Positions 36,701 through 47,600 of a stretch of DNA of 64,000 bases are shown in pieces; position 1 is the stretch's first letter; each line of letters starts with the position of its first letter. Source of the stretch: Colletotrichum lupini (taxonomy: Eukaryota > Ascomycota > Sordariomycetes > Glomerellales > Glomerellaceae); the NCBI RefSeq assembly GCF_023278565.1, contig NC_064682.1, positions 2,170,001 to 2,234,000 of the forward strand, written 5' to 3'. Below the pieces are notes generated by a model, which ran no database searches, was not told where the DNA came from, and worked only from the letters and a program-made list of their open reading frames with translations. The translations under genes and the position numbers were made by a program.

Positions 36701-38605
36701 CTCATCGACACAGCAAACCGCGCTTCCTCCTGTAAGCATCATGCCCAGTTGAAGCTTGCGCTTCTGGCCACCTGAAAGCGATTTCGACACAGCTTTTGCC
36801 TTCGTCTCCAAATCAACAGACCTGATTAGGTCTTGAATTTCCTGCTTGCTTGCACCTTTGCCAGGGGACTTGAGCCTGTTGAATATCTCAATATGCTGCT
36901 CCACGGTCAGGTCATCCCACATGACATTCTTCTGCGGGGCAATTCCCAGTCCACCGGTACCGTCAATAGTGATGGTGCCGCCTGTGAGTTTGCTTGTGCC
37001 AGCAATAGAGTCCAACGTTGTGGACTTTCCGCTACCGTTCGCACCAAGCAAGCAGAGGATTTGTCCTCTGCGGACATCCAACGTTAGACCGTCGACTGCG
37101 CGAACGGACTCTCGTGGCTTTGAGATGAAGGAAAACAAACGTCGCATCGGAGAAGAGCTGTAGACCTTGGTGAAGCCTTGCAAGCGCACAGCCGGCTCGT
37201 CGGTGTTGGAATGAGTTTGAGCACGGTTGAACACAATTGTTCTGCCTTTGGTAGTAGTGCCGTGTAAGGAGGACTCGATGACAGCGCCGAGCAAAGGGTA
37301 CACCAAAATCTGGATAATCAAGAAAACCCAGAGCATGATGCCGGAAATATCCCACGGGCTCTTGGGAGCGACCTTGGATAGGTCGGCTGGGAGGTCTTCT
37401 CGCTCCCAACGTGCCATCCAAGTAATGAAGTACACGTAGTTGCATGGCGTGAAGAGAAAGGCGAGAACACCAACGGCAGCGGTGCTGGGGTAGCTAATGG
37501 ACTGTGCGAGGATTCCAAGAAGTATGATAGCGAGTACGGCCGCGATGCCACTGATCTGAGCCTTCTTGAAGAGTGAAGATGCCAGAATAGAGAGGGACGC
37601 CATGGCTATGCCGTTCAAGACATGATATACAAGCACGATGCCAACGTTGGTACGAGCAAAGACGCCGGCACGTAGCACCAATGATCCTATAATCCAGCCC
37701 GGAAGGTAGACGACGGTGAAAGCGGCGTGGTAGGAAATGATTCGGGCAGCCTGACTGAACCATCTGTGCTTGACGGGCATCATAGCATCCACGAGGCGGA
37801 TCATGCCACTCTCGCGCTCGGTCGCAATGAAACCCGTAAGGTGATAGGTGATGAAGAGAACGCTGGTCATGAAAGCAACACCCATCCAGTTCGTGATGGC
37901 ACTTTGATAATTAATCCTGACGCGGACGGCACGCTCTTCTTGAGTCAGGCTGGTGAAAGGATATTCGTCGACAGTGCCGGGCAGAGGGCCTTGCTGGACA
38001 GAAGTTGAGGCAGAACCGGAAGCGGCCTGGACGGAAGCAATTGCCTCATCGACGGCTCTCTGTAGTGGCAGCAGGTAGATCTGGGCATCATTTTTGTCCG
38101 AGTCGACGTCAATGACTATGCTTCGCAAGGCCCCGTCGCTGCGAAGGGTGTAGTTCCAGTAGTCTCCGGGTCCCTCTGAAGGCGATGACTGGAAGACAAC
38201 GGCTCCGTAGCAATTGGAGACGCCGCGAAGGTTGGTAGGACAGTCGAGCGAAAGCTCAGTTGTGGACGTGCGGCGGAGAGCAGTCTTGCCAGCGCTTTCG
38301 ACAGAAGCGGCGAGTTTATCAATGACCTCGTCGATGTCACCTCCAGAAAAGCCTCCATTCACAAATACGACTTTATGTCTCCCAGCGCTGGCGGCAGCAT
38401 CGAGAGCGTTTGGGAGAGTGCGAATATGCCTCGGATCAGAAACACCATATACAGCGGGAGGAACAAAGAGATTCTTTGCAAAGCTGAAGAAGGTGGTCAG
38501 AGCTATGGGAAGAATAAAGGCGATGAAGATGGCGGAGATGGCGTGGCGAAATATGATTTTCCAGTTCTTCAGTGTGAGTGTCCATGTCTGGCGTAGGAAC
38601 GCCAT
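33713..38605 (-). CDS. full-length ABC-A subfamily ATP-binding cassette transporter
   Basis: One uninterrupted frame of 1630 residues from the ATG at 38605. Arrangement is TMD1-NBD1-TMD2-NBD2. The first helix (about 24-45) is followed by a large soluble loop (about 60-230) and a helix cluster (about 235-445), the layout of ABCA proteins. NBD1 has Walker A GANGSGKST (near 520), a Q-loop at APQKN, signature LSGGQKRK (near 612), Walker B CCVDE and H-loop TTHFLDEAD. The second half repeats this: loop about 860-1010, helices about 1020-1220, Walker A GPNGAGKST (near 1308), signature LSGGNARK (near 1403), LLDEPSSGLD and TTHSMEEAD. All catalytic motifs are intact in both NBDs. ABC-A proteins of animals move lipids; substrates of the fungal members are largely unknown, so none is assigned. 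The absence of introns over 4.9 kb contrasts with its neighbours. The 3' end faces the SAT4-type gene. Confidence 0.94.
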   Translation of the reverse strand: MAFLRQTWTLTLKNWKIIFRHAISAIFIAFILPIALTTFFSFAKNLFVPPAVYGVSDPRHIRTLPNALDAAASAGRHKVVFVNGGFSGGDIDEVIDKLAASVESAGKTALRRTSTTELSLDCPTNLRGVSNCYGAVVFQSSPSEGPGDYWNYTLRSDGALRSIVIDVDSDKNDAQIYLLPLQRAVDEAIASVQAASGSASTSVQQGPLPGTVDEYPFTSLTQEERAVRVRINYQSAITNWMGVAFMTSVLFITYHLTGFIATERESGMIRLVDAMMPVKHRWFSQAARIISYHAAFTVVYLPGWIIGSLVLRAGVFARTNVGIVLVYHVLNGIAMASLSILASSLFKKAQISGIAAVLAIILLGILAQSISYPSTAAVGVLAFLFTPCNYVYFITWMARWEREDLPADLSKVAPKSPWDISGIMLWVFLIIQILVYPLLGAVIESSLHGTTTKGRTIVFNRAQTHSNTDEPAVRLQGFTKVYSSSPMRRLFSFISKPRESVRAVDGLTLDVRRGQILCLLGANGSGKSTTLDSIAGTSKLTGGTITIDGTGGLGIAPQKNVMWDDLTVEQHIEIFNRLKSPGKGASKQEIQDLIRSVDLETKAKAVSKSLSGGQKRKLQLGMMLTGGSAVCCVDEVSSGIDPLSRRKIWDILLAERGRRTIILTTHFLDEADLLADHIAILSKGTLRADGSSVELKDRLGGGYRVHVTKETGMGNTPDIEGVQKKIHFDLISYIAPSSSLAAQVIRTLEANNFHDYRFSGPTIEDVFLQLAEEIHDSKASEIVPDSGSDLNEKCVAGDVGATPQAGLQLLSGQQIGYMRQAAILFRKRTTILKTNWIPYLAAFVLPVAAAGLVTLFIKGQTQSGCAPSEERSLDQTQGFSLTDFTWKLVLGPNSRFDLNTAASVLLPVFNAAAGNSGNGSTSGTGTDFARQLLAENATFTDSFKAFQDTVVARRVETVPGGIWLGDDSTVPTIAYMSNYNGLLNPILSQNILNMLLSNVTVMVAWAPFATPWQPNDGNSLQFLVYTGIALACYPGFFALYPSLERRRQVRALQYSNGVRVLPLWAAYLAFDFIIVLASTALVTIIWAVSSGIWYHIGYIFLVFMLYGLTAILLAYVISLWCKTQLSTYAWVAAGQAVLFLVYLIAYMCTITYSPVPKVDRNILVAHFVISAFAPIGSVVRAMFLVLNLFSTACDGRQLAAYPGGILQYGGPILYLVLQSILLFALLLWADSGSVGSSVRRLWQRKYDGPSDDGSVADEEVSNELKRVTTTSGSDDGLRVIHLTKTFGKNTAVDNVTFGLKRSQVFALLGPNGAGKSTTISLIRGDLKPSRNGGEILVEDQSVIHNLPAARSHLGVCPQHDALDLMTVREHLEFYARIRGVPDIHHNVNTVIHAVGLQAFSNRMAAALSGGNARKLSLGIALMGSPSVILLDEPSSGLDAAAKRIMWKTLAAIVPGRSLLLTTHSMEEADALADRAGILAKRMLALGTTDDLRHRFGDALHVHLISRTAPHTTPEETAQLRNWVISTFPGADVEEKTYHGQMRFSVPGKEVLEVFGGDKVGDITPADTHSSSAVGQLAVMLEEQKGALGINHFSVSPTTLDQVFLNIVGKNNIQEEGYKEPEKKPWWRFGR

Positions 38606-40448
38606 GTTTGGCGAGCGTCGGCCGATGGCCGCGTTCTACTTTCTGTTGCCTGCCAGTGTCGTCCGGAGGTTGGTATTGAGGGAGAAGGCCCAAGTCGACG
38701 ATGAAGGCGGAAAGGTCAGCTGGTAGAGGAAAAGCAGGTTTGCAATATGAAATGTGCGCGATGTTAAGGATGTCGTTGAAAATTAGTCAAGTCCAGGGTG
38801 CCTAGACATGGGAGAAGGGCGAGAATCGGAGTCAGATCGACGGGGAAAGAAAACAAATGGCGATGCCGCTTTGTAATGAAAGTGGTCCCTTGAGGATTGA
38901 GACTGGGCGCAGACTCTTGGTCGGTAGAAGGAATACTCAACGACTCGATGCCTCTTGGTCACTACAGAGTCGGAGTAAGACGAATTGAAGGGTCCTGAGT
39001 AGGTCCAAAACTTCTTTTCCAGACACCTGAGATGAACATCGGAACGTCTCGAAGTGTGCGCAGACTCGGGATGAACGCGCCGGGCGCCACCCGGACAGGA
39101 AAGAAAGGCGTTTACTGAAGTCCGTACGTCTGCAGAGTAACCTAAGGTACGTTACGGGATGACAGGGGCGCGCGGCCTCCACAGCTCGCTTAACGCCTGG
39201 AGATTGAACGTGGAAGCAGCAGCCACCCAGCCAACAGCATGGAAGCTCCCCTGGGCCCGGGCAAACGTTGATTTGCGTTTCGGGCGCTGCCTTCTCCACC
39301 CAACCTAAAATGATAGGCCACACTGCTCGCCGTGCACCTTCCCGTATAATCGTCGTCGTCACTACCTCCAAAATGTTCAACCCCCAAGAATCACCAAGGA
39401 ACCTTGGCACATGCTTACCCGAAATAGGTTACCCCACGGAAACTATTGTCGTAACTTCTACTCCGTACTATGTGTTCGTATAAAGTATCTAGGTAGCTTG
39501 TTCAGATCGGGAGATTTGGTAGAGTTGAACACGATAGACCTCGTACGATGCCGGCGGAACACGGCACTCAGACTGGCATCTATTTCAAAGCAGCGTTCAT
39601 ATTCAGAATCTTAACATCCGAAAGGGAAAAGATGAAACTGGACGGACTACACATCTGGGCAAAGCCAGAGTAATCCGCCATCGGCTTGGCGCCATGCCCA
39701 GGCAGAAAAGTGCTCGTTCGACGTTCGTAGCCATACACGTGAGGCTTGGACGGGATTCGTGCAATCCCGATGTCAAACACAGTTCGTTGCCCGACGCATA
39801 TGCGGCAGACCGCAGTGGTTGACCACGCCCGGCTCAGAAGTGATGATGCCTTCCACCTAGGCCCACAAGTGAGATATACTACTAATTTTCCACAAAATAA
39901 CGGACTTTGGCACGGAAGTCTATGCCGGAGGGCATTATAGTTGGCCGCGCCGCGGCGTGATTCAAAGCATTCGGTCTCTAGTTGATTGTGATATATGCAG
40001 ACTGTAGGTATGTCTCGATACCACATATAGTTGTTTTCGAGAGCCTCACTCGTTAAGTTCTTTGTTTTCGACGAGAAGCTGTGGCAGCTACGCCCATGTA
40101 TTCGCGGAGCCTTCAGGTTGCCGTCGTTCTTACGTTCCAGTACTATTAAGTACATCATCGGTTCGGGCATGTTTTGGCACAGCCTCTTCGACCTTGGGCA
40201 CGTCGTGGCACCAAGCCGGACAGGCACAGCGTAGTAACATTGGCCAAGAAGTCCGAGGCTCTTGAATATGGCTGCCTTGAAATTCATCTTGACCTTTCTC
40301 TTTCTCGTTCTGGAATGAGATGGACGTCAGTCCTAGCCACTTGGCCGACAGAATAGTTCAAAACAAACAACCCGTTGATTTTCATGTCATCAGATGAGGT
40401 GATTTTATTTATAAAAAAAAAAAAAAAAATCCTGATGCCAAAAGGACC
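38606..40448. other. promoter side of the ABC gene and 3' flank of the SET gene
   Basis: 1.8 kb. The first several hundred bases should contain the ABC transporter promoter. A 235-codon frame (40287-39580, minus strand) lies here but shows no family likeness and low coding character; it is treated as chance. The right end carries a 17-A run just beyond the SET gene's stop. Confidence 0.5.
40413..40429. repeat. poly-A run (17 A) downstream of the SET gene
   Basis: Seventeen A on the plus strand, hence a T tract on the coding strand of the SET gene, about 20 bases after its stop codon. Confidence 0.95.
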
Positions 40449-41048
40449 TCATCCCTCCTCATTCCTCCGACTCCCCCAAAACCCCTTCCCATAACTCACC
40501 AAAATCTCCTCCCCCTTCCCAATACCCCCCTTCCCCCGTCCATTCTTGCCCTCGGGCAGCACCCACACAGCCATACACTTCTGCCTCCATCTCTGACACC
40601 AAACCTCCCGAAACTCCGCATTCGGCCTCTCCCCGACGCCCCGATAATCGTTGATGAACCTCGCCTCGTTCCCGCCCTTGTCCGCGTCCACCGCCACCTC
40701 GGCCTCCCGGTCCAGCCACAGGTCGTAATCCGACTTCTCCGTCCCGGCTTCGGCTCCCAAGGCCCCGGCCCCGGGGTGTACCGTGCCCAGGTACGGCAGG
40801 ACAAACGTTCCCGGCTTGAGGTGCCGTGTCGCGAAGAGCCCGCACTGGCCCTGGGCCGGGTGCCCCGCGTCCGTGATGGGCGTGATCTTGACCAGCGGGC
40901 TGGGGAGCACGGTGGCTTGCGCGGGGATGTCGGGCACGTCTGGTGGTTTCTGTGCGATGGCTTGCCGTTGTGCTTGGCTCAAGAGCTTGGAGTGCGCCGG
41001 CGCTGAAAGGTATGACAGACCCGAGGGCCAGTTTTTGGGCTGTGACAT
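40449..41048 (-). CDS. small SET-domain protein (putative lysine methyltransferase)
   Basis: 199 residues from the ATG at 41048 (start of MSQPKNWPSG). The frame is open further upstream to a GTG but has no earlier ATG in frame; an ATG at 41106 meets a stop after six codons. The SET domain covers about residues 60-195. GQCGLFATRHLKPGTFVLPYLG is the SET-N motif, SDYDLWL follows, and ARFINDYRG...PNAEF occupies the place of the usual RFINHS-CxPN. EEILVSYGKGFW is the closing EE-YG-W motif. There are no pre- or post-SET cysteine clusters, and the domain makes up almost the whole protein. The Asn-His pair that helps form the pseudoknot is replaced by Asn-Asp, as in some compact SET families. Substrate unknown: it could be a histone or another protein. 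The gene runs in the same direction as the nucleoporin gene, whose stop is about 550 bases upstream. Confidence 0.85.
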   Translation of the reverse strand: MSQPKNWPSGLSYLSAPAHSKLLSQAQRQAIAQKPPDVPDIPAQATVLPSPLVKITPITDAGHPAQGQCGLFATRHLKPGTFVLPYLGTVHPGAGALGAEAGTEKSDYDLWLDREAEVAVDADKGGNEARFINDYRGVGERPNAEFREVWCQRWRQKCMAVWVLPEGKNGRGKGGIGKGEEILVSYGKGFWGSRRNEEG

Positions 41049-41600
41049 GGCGTGGCTACGTGCAGGATTTGGTGAATTGGGTGCTTTAGTTGAGATACTC
41101 ACGCATGCTGATACGAGCCCGGATGAGTCACAGGTCAGTGGAAAGTTGAGAACCTTTGATTTTGTGATATTGTACCGCGGGGGTTATTGTAACTTGGTGA
41201 TGAGAGACAGAACTTCAGCAACAAGCGCCCAAACAGCTGGTGGGAATTAGGTTACAAAGTGGGTTGACTTGAGTGGCTGGCTCATGAACCTACCTACAGG
41301 TCTACTTTTCCATCCCACGACCTCTCAATGTAATCATGAGGTAGAAAACACACATCACACAATACTTCGGCCATTCCAATTGGTAGAAACAATTATTTTG
41401 ATGCTTGCGACAGTACAACGCCATTCAGGCAAAACATATAGATTTCTGGATACGCCAGAATGCAGCTACGCCTTACAACATACATGATACATTATTGCTT
41501 CCTTTCCCTCCCTCTGGGCAGTCTTGACGCCATGCCCAACTCCAGAAAGCAGTCTCCCTCTGCACCCTAGCTTCTCTCTTTATCCTTTTTCTCCTATCGC
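41049..41600. other. spacer between nucleoporin 3' end and SET gene start
   Basis: About 550 bases. It must contain the nucleoporin terminator region and the SET-gene promoter, both on the minus strand. No frame of interest. Confidence 0.55.
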
Positions 41601-44600
41601 CTATCTGGCTCCGGCCATCAATCCTTCATAGTAGGAAAGACCCAGTTGCAGTGAGTGCTTGAGGTGACCGTCCTCTGTGACGGGGAGACCTAGTACACGA
41701 GGAACATCCTATGAAGGAGATTTTGTTAGTACATTGCGTTAACGAGAAGTGGTCCTCGGACATTCTTACCTGGTCTTGTCTGGACGTCTCCACCATAACC
41801 TTAGCTACTGTTGAGCTCATCTCTGAGATGGCTGCCATACTCGTTACGTTGGCACTCTCTGCATGCTCGCGCATGGCAGGAAGGCCCGCAACCAACTTCT
41901 CGAGGGTAGACGAGGAGACCTGTTGCCGCTGCCTGCGACTATCCACAAGCTCCAAAAAGGCCTTGTAGACCTCACCACCCAGAGTCCAGCCTGCGATGTC
42001 GTTCTTGTGGTCTTCAAAACGGGCCAAAATAGAGGCCAGTTCATTATAATCGCGGCTGATGACGGCAGAAGGCGCAACTTTGTGCACGAAAACCTCGTGG
42101 GCCTCGAAATATGAGCCGGCACGGAGTAGGCACTGCACTTCGGAAGCAGCATCTCTCTTCACCGCTCGCATGTAAAGAGCCTGGGCATCCCAAATCCAAG
42201 AGGCCGGCACCTTCAAAGTGTGAGCGAGCGTGGCGAAGTTACTTCCGTTTTCCGGACCCAAAAGAGCAGCATGACGGCAAAGGTTATCTTGAACAGCCTT
42301 CGCCCTTCTGTCTGCCTGGCTGAGATGCAGCAGCACAAAGGTGGCCTCCAGCCAACTGCCCTCGTTGATGAGCTGATCGGCGAAGGAAATTGTCAGAGCG
42401 TCAGCCTTTTCCGTCGCGTCGCGACCGTAAGCAACCTTGCCAGTAGAGAGGAGCGCGCGGCTCAGTTGCCAGCTAAGCCGGACGTCCAGTGGTGACAGTT
42501 GACTGTTCTCTGGCCGCAGGACAGCTTCCAAATCGGTCTCGCTGTCCGCGTACAGCTTGAGCAAGCCCCATAGGAGGTCTTCCCGCAGGTCTTGGTTTTG
42601 GTCTTCCCAGAGTGCCGGAATGCCTTGCTCAACGTACCACGTCTGTGGACGCTGCTCCCTGTCCTGAGTCACGTCCTCCTTGAACACGCGGACCGCGGCC
42701 GAAAGGTCATCTTTGCGCGAGATTGAGTACCATAAGCGAAGACCAAATGCTTGCTTCCAATCCAAGCCAAATCGTTCGGAAATGACAAATGACTCAATGC
42801 GGTCATGAAGGGGAACCTCCTTTTTCCCTTCACACACGCACACGTTGCCGCTCAGAATCTCGTATATCGCTCGGACAGGGTCGGAGAACTCAGACAGGAA
42901 GTTAGCATCTTGCCACTCGCTGAGTTGCTCGCGCATGTCTTTCTTTGACTGGTCACTGCTACCAATCAATGATACTAGCGTCGCAAGGTGGAAATCCTTC
43001 CCGTCTAGCAAGTGTTTGCAGGCATCTTGGACACGGTGACCAGACAAGGCTGCAATGGCCTTCTCTTCGCTGGACTTTGCAAGAGCAACAGACCGTGATG
43101 ATGCAGAGTCAACAAGCGTTGCCCAAAATTGGGATAGCGTGCTTCTGCGAGACTCAGTGCTGGCGTCGCCGTCAAACAGAATGCAAGCAAGATCCCAAAC
43201 AAGCTTCTCGTTCGCATTCGCGGGGTTGCCTGAGTCCTGGTCATGGAAAAGAGACTTGAGCGAACCAGGCTGCAACGACAGCTTCGGGACATCCCCGACG
43301 AGCTCCACGTTGGTTAGGCGAATGTGGTTTTCGAGGGCTTTAGCAGAGTCCTGACATGTGTTAGTCGCTGTACCTCATGGCATGCCATCAGACGAGCTCA
43401 CCTCATTGGAAAATTTGGCCGCCTGGATTTCTCGCCCTTCTGCTTGGATGACATTCTTCGTGATCATCAGGTTGCTGGCTGCGCCTTTCTTGCTGGCATC
43501 CTCAAGAGACGAACGGGTCGATGTGAACAGCAACGTTCCGTCGGGTCCCCAGGTGGGCCTCATTGAACTGTGAAAGGCGTGGTCGGCATCACTCATATCG
43601 GACTGGTCAACGAAAGACTTGGTTTGTCGCTCGTAGGGCCACTAGAAAGAAATTTATTTTAGTCAACTGATCTCATCTTAAGTACAGGATAGTCAATCAG
43701 AGCCCGAAACCGTTTTGCCGAGTTTTGGCAACCCCTAGACCATGAAGTATTCACCAACCTGAATAAAGCCTCTCGTCTGCGTAGGCGCAGGCGGCGCCTT
43801 TGCCTTTTCAAACAGCGAGTTCATCAAATCGATGCTTGTAGCGAATCCACGCCCGTCTGACACAACTCGACCTCTCTGGCTTGCTGCATCGGCATCGTCG
43901 GCAGCTGGACGCAATGCTGTCTCGTTCACACTTCGCAAGAACGCCCGATCTCTCTTTTGAGGGCTGACAGACCGCTGAAGCATGTCCATCCACTCGTCTC
44001 CACCGGCAACCTGAAGCTTCATGGGAGTAGCCGAACCCTTCAGTGCCCGCATCCTTGCTCGAAGAATGCCTCCTGGTGTTTCGCTTGTTGGGGCAGTTCC
44101 ATCGCCTTCCGGCGAGTCGATTGGTTGCTCCGCGGCAAGATGGCGTCTGACTGGAGTACCCACCATGTCCTCGTCCTCAGACGTGCCATATCCGTTGTCC
44201 TGATCGTCTGTCTCCTCTTCAGTCGACAGAATGAGCGCATTGGACGTCGGACCCGCGAAGCTATCCCCTAAAAAAGACGGGCGCTGGGAGGGGCGTTGAG
44301 CATCTTCGATGTCACCGAAGTCTTCATCACGTTGGTCGAATGCGCCAGGAAGAGCGCGTCGCTTGTTTCTGCGGAAGTCAAAGGTGTCATCTTCCCTTGG
44401 GCTGGACTGCGAATCGTAGGAGTCTTCCTGAGAAGCGTTGCTGAAAGAAACTTCCTCCTGGGGCTGCTGGACTGCAGACTGCTCTGGCTCATCGTCATCT
44501 TCATCATACTCCAAGCCGTAGGTGGTGAAATGTTCAACAGAGAACTTCCACACGCCAGTATCGGTGTTATAGCTTTCAAAGGTTGTGTCTTCGATGCGCT

Positions 44601-47600
44601 TCAGGCGCTCAATGTGCTTGTTGAAACGTTTGGCATCGTTGCTAGGGCGCTTGTCTCTACCACGTGGCCACGACTGTTCCAGAGAAATGAGAGCCGGAAC
44701 ATTCAGCCCCTTGCCGACAGGAGGCTTCTTGGCTGCAATGGGGTAAACAGTCGCAGATCGAGTTTCAAGAATGACGATTCCACCAAAGATCTCGTCCAGA
44801 TCAATGTTGGTAAGATCGACGGGGACCTTGAAGCGAACACTGCCGACGTTGTCTCTACCCACAGTGAAGTTTGTGACTTGTTGACGCTGCATTCTGTTCA
44901 TGTTGGCGAGAGCTTCCTTGGTCGGGCTCATCCAGTAGGCACCGGGGGCGGCGTCGAGACCCTCCTTATTGACTTCGGGTGTTTGGGAGGAAATATCTTC
45001 CTCATGGACGATAGTCAGCTCTTTACCCTTGCTGGGATCTGCCTCTGCGGTAGCGCTAGCGGGCTTGCTTCCGTTAACGTTGACACTGGTCGGAGTCGAT
45101 TCTTGAGCGACGTTTCCGACTCTTGGCACAGATCCCAAGACACTGTCATTATCATCGACTTCAGGGGTGTCCATCGTGCTAGTATCGAAGCTGACCCTCT
45201 TCGACAGCTTGCGAGAGCCATTGACCAGATCAGTAGACGGCTTTTCCTTGGTAGGTGTAGAGAATAGGTCGCTGCGCATGTCCTTGTTGATGATCAGCTT
45301 CTTGACACTTCCGTTCTGGCCGTAATAGCGGGGTCCAGAGCTGGCAGAGAAAGCACCAGGTGCAAGGATGCTATCTTCAGCATTGAAGCTTCTCCGCAGG
45401 TTGCTGGTTGACACGCTCTTGCTCAAGCTTCGGTTGAAGCTCGAGGAACCTAATAAGCTTCGACTGGCACCGCCAGGGGTGCTCGCTGCGCTTGAAGGAC
45501 TGCCTCCGGGTGTACCATAGGTGCTGTATGAAAACCCAAAGCCTCGCTTTTGGGGAGTGACGAAGCGAGCGGCTGACGCGGGATTCAACTTGTACATGGG
45601 CAAGATCGAGCTACGTCTAGGCTTAGACTTGCTTGAAAGAGGTGTGGCCAAAGGTCCAGGATTAGGCGTCTCTGAGCCTCCCAGGTTGGAGAAGAGCGAC
45701 GGCGAGCCATAGGCAGAGACGTCATTGATGTTGGCCGTGAGAGACTGGGGGCCTTGGCTGACCCCTTGGGAATTGCCCAGCAGTGAACCACCGAACAAGG
45801 AGTTCTGCGGTTGCTGTTGCTGCTGGTTAGCACCTCCGAACATGCCGCCCTGCTGTTGATTGTTTTGTCCACCAAACATGCCGCTGCTGGCGGGTTGAGA
45901 TGAGCCAAACAGGCCACCAGGCTTGGCCTGGTTTTGGGCTCCTCCAAATAGAGAAGTTTGTCCAGTCTGTTGCTGAGTCTGGTTATTTTGGCCTAAGCCG
46001 CCGCCGAACAAGCCGCCACCTGCGTTGTTGGTCTGTCCTGCCGGGTTGGACCCAAACAAACCGCCGCCGGTAGCTGCCGGCTTCGCGCCAAAGAGACCTC
46101 CGCCAGTGTTGGTGTTCGTGTTCGTGGCACCAAATGAGGTGGAAGAAGTGTTTCCACCGCCGAAAAGTCCTCCACCTGTCGTCGCGCCGCCGCCGCCGCC
46201 TCCAAAGAGACCACCGCCTGTTGCTGGCTTCTGCTGGGTGTTTCCGAATAGTCCACCGCCACCCGTTTGCTGGTTTTGCTGACCGAATCCTCCACCAAAT
46301 GCTGAGCCGGTGTTCTGCTGCTGAGGCTGTGCTTGATTATTGCCAAAGAGGCCACCACCTGTAGCTTGTCCGGTGTTGCTTCCAAATAGCCCACCCGTAG
46401 TGCTGGCGTTGCCGGCGGTGTTGTTGTTCGCACCGAAGCCGGTGGTCGCGGTGTTCCCAAAGCCACCAGTAGTCGCTCCAGTGTTTCCGAAGCTAAAGCC
46501 TGACGGCTTGTTTTGGGTAGCGGTATTGTTGTTCGAGCCGAAAAGACCGCCCCCAGTGTTGTTGTTAGTAGCCCCGAACCCACCAGTGGTACCCGTGGCG
46601 CCGAAACCTCCAGTAGAACCACCGCCAAAGAGACCGCCAGACTGAGCAGGCGCCGCTGTGGTCGCCGTTCCGCTACCGAAAAGGCCTCCCCCGGTCGCCG
46701 GCTTAGCGGCATTGTTTCCAAACAAGCCGCCGCCGCCAGCACCGAAACCTCCGGTAGAACCACCTCCAAAGGCGCCAGTGGTTGTTGTTGCGTTTGTGGT
46801 GTTGTTGGCTCCACCACCGAAAAGGCCTCCTCCAGTAGAGGCGCCTGTTCCGAATCCTGTGGTCTGCTGGTTGTTCGTTGCTCCGAATCCGCCACTGCCA
46901 AAGTTGGAAACACCAAAGGCTCCTCCTCCACTGGCATTGCCATGACGACGGCCTTGAGCATAGTCAGCCAACCTCAACTCATCGGACGACCACTTCTTGT
47001 ACGGCTCTTGGAACAGGATGTTTTGGAAGGAATTGGATTGATTTCCAGCTCCAGTAGTCTCCTTCTCTTGGTGTGCTTGGAAGGGGGTGATCGCGGTGCC
47101 TGGTGGGTCGCCAACGTTGGATCCGATGCCGGGGTTCATGGTCGCGCCGAAGCCACCGCTGGCAGTATTCGTAGTTCCGCCGAAACCAGTAGACGTGGTA
47201 CCGCCAAAGAGCGATGTGCCGCCGGTAGTATTAGCGGTGCCGGAGCCGAAAGCGGGCTTGTTGGCACTGCCGAATAAGCCTCCGCCCGAGGTGCCTCCGA
47301 AAGGCGATGAGGTATTCGTGGTTGTGGTGTTGGCGCCAAAGCCGCCGAATCCTGTAGATGGAGCGGCTGTTGTGTTGGTAGTGCTGGATGCACCGAACAG
47401 GCCACCTCCGGTAGATGGAGTGGCCCCAAAGGCGGGTTTCGCGGCACCGAATGTCGAGCCTGTGTTGGCGCCGAATCCTAGAAAACATGTAAAGTTAGCA
47501 TGATACTGATGGAGCCTGTGCATCATCCACTCCTGACAGCGGCGAGATCAACCTACCCGATGATGTGCCGCCAAAAGCACTGGTTGTGCCGCCGCCGCCG

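Noticed and set aside
31774..38605. SAT4-type gene and ABC transporter as a metabolite cluster
   Set aside because: They are convergent with no biosynthetic enzyme nearby, so there is nothing to support a cluster.
39580..40287. 235-codon minus-strand frame between the ABC and SET genes
   Set aside because: No domain, signal or family likeness, erratic composition with many cysteines, and no introns or neighbours that support it. Treated as chance, though RNA-seq could change that.
40449..41102. SET protein starting at 41102
   Set aside because: The codon there is GTG, and an ATG four bases upstream is in another frame that stops after six codons. The ATG at 41048 is the first usable start.
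46025..47503. Long plus-strand frames (up to 254 codons, Pro/Val-rich) opposite the nucleoporin
   Set aside because: They are the reverse translation of the GLFG repeats: GC-rich, repetitive, and fully inside exon 3 of the nucleoporin.
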